This document shows, piece by piece, positions 60,472-64,000 of a stretch of DNA of 64,000 nt (position 1 is the first letter of the stretch; every line of letters starts with the position of its first letter). Under the pieces are notes generated by a model that was given only the letters and a program-made list of their open reading frames with translations, was not told the DNA's origin and ran no database searches. This DNA is from CBDCYH01 sp965224105. GTDB taxonomy: Bacteria; Bacteroidota; Rhodothermia; Rhodothermales; JABDKH01. A program made the position numbers and the translations under genes. The stretch is taken from NCBI GenBank assembly GCA_965224105.1, contig CBDCYH010000001.1, forward strand, positions 744,001 to 808,000, in the 5' to 3' direction.

Positions 60472-61794
60472 CTACTGGCGAACGTATTTGGCGGCAAAAG
60501 CGCCATCAATGCCGTGAATGTGCGGAAGCGATCGAAAGTATTGACTTACGCGACCACCAGCCGAGACTGCAACAGGGTCAAAGTCCCTGGGGACTTGTTT
60601 GGCGACCTGGTCGTTTTCCTCTTCTGTAATGCTGCAGGTTGCGTAGACCAAAACGCCACCTGGTTTAACGACTCGTGAGCCTGCCTGGAGGAGCGTGGCT
60701 TGGAGCGATGCAAGTTTGGGAATCTCTCCAGGGGATCTGCGCCACCTTAAATCGGACCGCTTTGACATAACGCCCAGACCTGTACAAGGAGCATCGACAA
60801 GGACACGATCAGCCATGCCGGGATTACGTTTTGAGAACGAAGCTGCATCAGAACAAACGTACCCAATGTTGTCAAGTCCTAACCTGGTTGCATTTTCTTT
60901 GACCTTTTCCAATCTGTCCGAATCGATATCGACGGCAATAACCCTGGCCTGGGACTTTTCCGCGATATAGCAGGTCTTCCCTCCCGGGGCCGAGCACAAG
61001 TCTACTATTACCTCGCGGGGTTGCGGATCCAACACGTCAACAACGATACCTGCAGATTCGTCTTGTACGGAGCAGAGGCCGTCGCTCAACAGCTCGGACC
61101 TGACGATGGGTTGAAGTTGACCAACTCGGACAAAGTTTTGCAACAGTTTGGACTCCTCATGGGAGATATTTTCCTGCGCGAGTTTCGCCACAAAGTCTTC
61201 GGTGGTAATGCGCGTGCTATTTACTCTAAGCGAATAGTGAGGCCGCCTGTTATTCCATTGAAGAAGAGCCGTCGCCCCGTCAAGACCAAAACGATGAATC
61301 CACCTTTCTACCAACCAGTCAGGATGAGAGTACCGTATTCCTAGATCCGAGGTCTCTGAGCCTGTCTCCGGTTCCGGGAGCTTGCCATTAGCTCGCTCTA
61401 CCGAGCGCAAGATTCCGTTCACAAAACCTCCAGCCCTATTGCCGGAAATAGTTTTTGCAATCTGAACAGCTTCAAAGATGGATGCGTGGATTGGTGTACC
61501 GAGGAAAAATATATCACACAACGCAACTCGCAGAACTTGTAACAGCCGCGGGTCAACCTGATCGAGCGGTCTTATGCAAAAATGTGATAATACAAAGTCT
61601 AGGTATCGCCTCTGACGGATGCAGGTTTGCACGTACTCGGTAAGCTGGCGAGAGGCCCGGGCATCTTCAAGGTTATGCACCTGGCGAAATGGCGAATTCG
61701 ACGAGCTGGCGACTAGTTCTTCAAAAGCGAGAAGGTTGCGCACTGCCTCGCGGCGAACCAGATGAACGTTTTCGGTCGGTGAATCCTTTCCCAC
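60472..61794 (-). CDS. rsmB: 16S rRNA m5C967 methyltransferase RsmB
   Basis: 440 aa from a GTG start. An N-terminal NusB-like helical domain lies at about 10-135 (RREAVRNLLAFEEL, HASIFEAVQIAK). The catalytic domain has VDLCSAPGGKTCYIAEKSQ for SAM, DAPCTGLGVMSKRSDLRW with one cysteine and VYATCSITEEEND with the nucleophile cysteine. The pair of cysteines is the usual RsmB/Nop2 arrangement. It methylates C967 of 16S rRNA. It is upstream of the PorV-like gene by 106 bases on the same strand. Confidence 0.95.
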   Translation of the reverse strand: MGKDSPTENVHLVRREAVRNLLAFEELVASSSNSPFRQVHNLEDARASRQLTEYVQTCIRQRRYLDFVLSHFCIRPLDQVDPRLLQVLRVALCDIFFLGTPIHASIFEAVQIAKTISGNRAGGFVNGILRSVERANGKLPEPETGSETSDLGIRYSHPDWLVERWIHRFGLDGATALLQWNNRRPHYSLRVNSTRITTEDFVAKLAQENISHEESKLLQNFVRVGQLQPIVRSELLSDGLCSVQDESAGIVVDVLDPQPREVIVDLCSAPGGKTCYIAEKSQARVIAVDIDSDRLEKVKENATRLGLDNIGYVCSDAASFSKRNPGMADRVLVDAPCTGLGVMSKRSDLRWRRSPGEIPKLASLQATLLQAGSRVVKPGGVLVYATCSITEEENDQVAKQVPRDFDPVAVSAGGRVSQYFRSLPHIHGIDGAFAAKYVRQ

Positions 61795-61929
61795 TTATAG
61801 ATTGGTCCGCGGTCGAACGCGCGTGCTGGTACGGGGCTGCAATGCACCAAAGGTATGGAAAGTTAGCGCCTCGTGCGTGAACGAAAGACAACTGGCCAAC
61901 GCTCCCTTGTCGGGAGAAATCGCAAATCC

Positions 61930-62283
61930 CTAGATGAATAAGCTAACCAAAGAGGGTTTTTCAATTTGCTTGGCGATGATCTTCGCATCAGCACCGAACG
62001 CATCTTTAAGGTGGCTCAGAATGATCTCTTTTGCTTCATCTGATGATGCACGGACAGTGCTCACTGCCAGACCTGTCCCTCTGAGTTCATCCTGGAAAGA
62101 ATGATTGCCATCGATAGAAAAGGCGAACCCGAGGTCAGACATCGTAGAGTCGATTTTGAAGAAATGGATGTTCAAAGATTCATCCTCTCCATTTTGGACC
62201 ATGCACATTATGCGTGCGTCGCCCTCATCCGAATTAACTACGGCTCCAAAAAAAATGGGGTCAAAAGCTACTACCTGGTCCAT
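61930..62283 (-). CDS. Small unknown cytoplasmic protein
   Basis: 117 aa from an ATG with no signal peptide and no membrane helix. It shows alternating strands and helices: FDPIFFGAVV, EGDARIMCMVQNG, a charged middle and SSDEAKEIILSHLKDAFGAD. The pattern could be a small ferredoxin-like alpha/beta fold, but no family was recognised. It stands apart: 138 bases after the DinB stop and 135 bases before rsmB, all on the minus strand. Codon use looks like its neighbours, so it is probably a real gene. Confidence 0.55.
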   Translation of the reverse strand: MDQVVAFDPIFFGAVVNSDEGDARIMCMVQNGEDESLNIHFFKIDSTMSDLGFAFSIDGNHSFQDELRGTGLAVSTVRASSDEAKEIILSHLKDAFGADAKIIAKQIEKPSLVSLFI

Positions 62284-62421
62284 TTACTCACAGATTGATG
62301 ATAAGAATGTTGGTCTTGCCCTGGCACTTTCTGTTACACATCTAATCGACCTCTACCACCTTTAATTAACAATTGGCTGGCAGAATCGCTTTTTTGAACA
62401 CTGGAGGGCCGTTAACCATAA

Positions 62422-62907
62422 TCACTGCCAACCTTCGACGTAACCTTCACGGACTCCATGGATTAAGTCGGTGTTGGGTGGTACTGCTCCCGCTTTCGCA
62501 AGGAGCATTGCTATCTGGCCGCGATGGTACGATGCGTGCGTAATCACGTGCATAAGAATCTCGTCCACCCGGCTTGCCCAGGGCACACCATTCGAGTTTA
62601 CATACGAAATGGGCTTCGTAAGATTGGTGTTATCGAGATGCTCCAAATAATCTGTCCATTTTTTTGCCTGCTGATCCATGCCTTCTGCAATTTCCATAAT
62701 GCTCAGCGTAGGCCATACCGCCAGGTCCGAACCGATACCGTTGAGCCTGGCAAACCATAATACTTCGGCAGCATAGAGGTGTCCTGCAAGACTCAATATT
62801 TTGCCGTCCTGGTCACTGTCGTCCAGGTTGCACACGGCCGAAATGAGAACGGAGTTAGCCCACTTGTTGTAATGGAAGAGGGAAAGAAAGTAGGCAGAAC
62901 CTCTCAT
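62422..62907 (-). CDS. DinB/YfiT-like metalloprotein
   Basis: 161 aa, a four-helix bundle of the DinB superfamily. The three metal ligands are in place: His43 (AGHLYAAEVLWFARL), His124 and His128 (HVITHASYHRGQI). Members bind nickel, zinc or iron and include thiol-S-transferases (bacillithiol, mycothiol) as well as many of unknown role. The DNA-damage name is historic. It is preceded by the best Bacteroidota-type promoter in the window and is divergent from the M16 peptidase gene. Confidence 0.92.
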   Translation of the reverse strand: MRGSAYFLSLFHYNKWANSVLISAVCNLDDSDQDGKILSLAGHLYAAEVLWFARLNGIGSDLAVWPTLSIMEIAEGMDQQAKKWTDYLEHLDNTNLTKPISYVNSNGVPWASRVDEILMHVITHASYHRGQIAMLLAKAGAVPPNTDLIHGVREGYVEGWQ

Positions 62908-62923
62908 GGCACTTGAATTTAGA

Positions 62924-62954
62924 CAAAAATACTGGATCTAGACAGACCAGCAAA
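62924..62954 (-). promoter_or_regulatory. Bacteroidota-type promoter of the DinB-like gene
   Basis: The minus strand reads TTTG (62954-62951), 19 bases, then TATTTTTG (62931-62924). This fits the Bacteroidota consensus TTTG-N19-TAnnTTTG exactly. The -7 box lies 17 bases upstream of the start codon, which predicts a very short leader. Confidence 0.7.
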
Positions 62955-63109
62955 GTCGGTGGGCAAAACTCATCACGAGATTGCGCGGACACGTTTTGGC
63001 ATGCAACGAATCCCAGGAATTCCGTATCCTTTAAGAACCGGCGCGCGCCGTCGGCTTCCACCTCATCCCGAGGTCCTTGCATCCCACTTCTGCACTCTTG
63101 GGGAGAGAA

Positions 63110-64000
63110 ATGTTCAATCGAACCGCATTAAAAATGTCAAGACTATCAGTCACGGTAATACTCGCGTCCATTCTGCTCCTTGGAGGTTGCGCACGCGATA
63201 ACGGATCTACCGCTAGCAAGTTTGTTGTCCCAGTCGAGTATCACAAGCTTGACAACGGCCTCAAGGTTGTAATCTCCCAGGACAACACAGCTCCAACGGC
63301 CGTTGTAGCGGTCTACTACAACATCGGTTTCCGTAACGAACCGCGAGATCGGACGGGATTTGCCCATCTTTTTGAACACATGATGTTTCAGGGATCAGAC
63401 AACCTGGGCAAGATGGAGTTTGTAAAACTGGTTCAGAGCAACGGCGGTATCCTGAACGGATCGACCCGATTCGATTTCACCAACTATTTCGAGATTGTCC
63501 CCCAGCACAAGGTTGAGACTTTTTTGTGGGCAGAAGCAGACAGGATGCGCGGCCTCGCGGTCAACCAGGACAATCTGATCAACCAGCAGGGCGTTGTGAA
63601 AAACGAAGTGAAGGTAAACGTTATCGACCAGCCATATGGCGGATTCCCCTGGTTAGATTTACCCCAGTATGCGAACGAGAATTGGTACAACGCGCACAAC
63701 TTCTATGGCGACCTGGAAGACCTGGATGCCGCGACACTCGACGACGTCGCTTCGTTTTTCAAGACCTACTACGCCCCCAACAACGCGGTGGTAGTGGTAG
63801 TAGGCGACGTGGATCCAGCGGAGACGCTGGACCATGTTGAGAAGTACTTTGGAGATATCCCGTCTGCAGAATTACCCGCGCCACCCGACCTTTCGGAGCC
63901 CAGACAAGAAGCGGAAAAACGCGCAAGCAAGAAAGACAGATTAGCACAACAACCAGCTCTCGCGTTTGGTTACCACATGCCGGAAAGAAACACTCCCGAG
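63110..64000 (+). CDS. M16 family zinc peptidase lipoprotein, 5' part (cut by window edge)
   Basis: The first 297 codons of a pitrilysin/insulinase-type peptidase. The ATG at 63110 has GGGGAGAG five bases before it; an in-frame ATG at 63134 is second choice. The signal VILASILLLGGC ends in a lipobox at Cys27, so it is probably an envelope lipoprotein. The inverted zinc motif is HLFEHMMFQG (His86, Glu89, His90), and NNAVVVVVGDVDPAETLDHV is the usual strand-helix after it. Members clear peptides in the periplasm or process exported proteins, often as pairs or fused halves. The rest is outside the window, so the presence of the second inactive half cannot be judged. Confidence 0.93.
   Translation, partial: MFNRTALKMSRLSVTVILASILLLGGCARDNGSTASKFVVPVEYHKLDNGLKVVISQDNTAPTAVVAVYYNIGFRNEPRDRTGFAHLFEHMMFQGSDNLGKMEFVKLVQSNGGILNGSTRFDFTNYFEIVPQHKVETFLWAEADRMRGLAVNQDNLINQQGVVKNEVKVNVIDQPYGGFPWLDLPQYANENWYNAHNFYGDLEDLDAATLDDVASFFKTYYAPNNAVVVVVGDVDPAETLDHVEKYFGDIPSAELPAPPDLSEPRQEAEKRASKKDRLAQQPALAFGYHMPERNTPE

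Noticed and set aside
62105..62365. 86-codon plus-strand frame opposite the small unknown gene
   Set aside because: Antisense to the 117-aa frame, which has the better start and protein-like composition.
1..64000. CRISPR arrays, transposons, prophage, tRNA or rRNA genes
   Set aside because: No regularly spaced repeats, transposase-like proteins, phage genes, or tRNA-like cloverleaf segments were found in any intergenic gap; all gaps are short.

Overview
The window is a gene-dense bacterial chromosome segment of moderate GC content with 57 protein genes. No rRNA, tRNA, CRISPR array, insertion sequence or prophage was seen. It looks like a Bacteroidota/Rhodothermota-type bacterium. The evidence is a good Bacteroidota-style promoter (TTTG-N19-TATTTTTG) before a DinB gene, a PorV/PorQ family outer-membrane protein, a fused E1-alpha/E1-beta 2-oxoacid dehydrogenase, a GH3/serine-hydrolase fusion, a DUF6503 lipoprotein, a CarboxypepD_reg-like protein and frequent GTG/TTG starts with weak Shine-Dalgarno sites. 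The assignment is an inference; no marker phylogeny was possible. The largest gene-free stretch is about 220 bases (18476-18695), so no gap reaches 300 bases.

Layout. 1-2847 (minus): an HU-type protein, a zinc-ribbon/TPR protein, molybdate transport modA and modB, and the start of a TPM-domain gene; modC is not visible. 3004-9682 (plus): a secreted M1 peptidase with a beta-barrel-like tail, a DUF6503 lipoprotein and PEP carboxylase. 9686-14517 (minus): a PilB/GspE-type ATPase beside a separate copy of its own N-terminal domain, an FAD oxidoreductase and an AcuI/YhdH reductase. 14524-22406: a TonB-like protein, an unknown lipoprotein, a large membrane protein, MsrB, and DoxX coupled to an acetyl-CoA-synthetase-like ligase. 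22391-26817: YraN, a GbsR/MarR regulator, a SAM hydrolase, a membrane protein that looks like a sigma factor joined to an anti-sigma sensor, and a histidine kinase. 26916-31968 (minus): purA, then a secD-secF-STAS unit ending at a clear terminator, headed by a small unknown exported protein.

32178-36748 (plus) is one tight unit: heme A and heme O synthases, rlmN, a MobA/MocA-like nucleotidyltransferase and xdhC. It converges on a minus-strand unit (36764-40034) of a 2Fe-2S subunit, a Tat-exported molybdopterin oxidoreductase and a SufU-like protein. With modAB these make molybdenum-hydroxylase maturation the main theme of the window. An MFS transporter, a hybrid histidine kinase, the GH3/serine-hydrolase fusion and a cysteine-poor FmdB-like protein follow.

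47410-55779 (minus) is a tightly packed seven-gene run: sugar transferase, E1 fusion, DUF547, peroxiredoxin, gatB, a lipoprotein with a cysteine-less thioredoxin-like domain, and tpiA. 55900-61794 carries envelope functions (Wzi-like barrel, TonB, glycosyltransferase, PorV-like) and rsmB. The end holds a small unknown protein, DinB and the first 297 codons of an M16 peptidase cut by the window edge.
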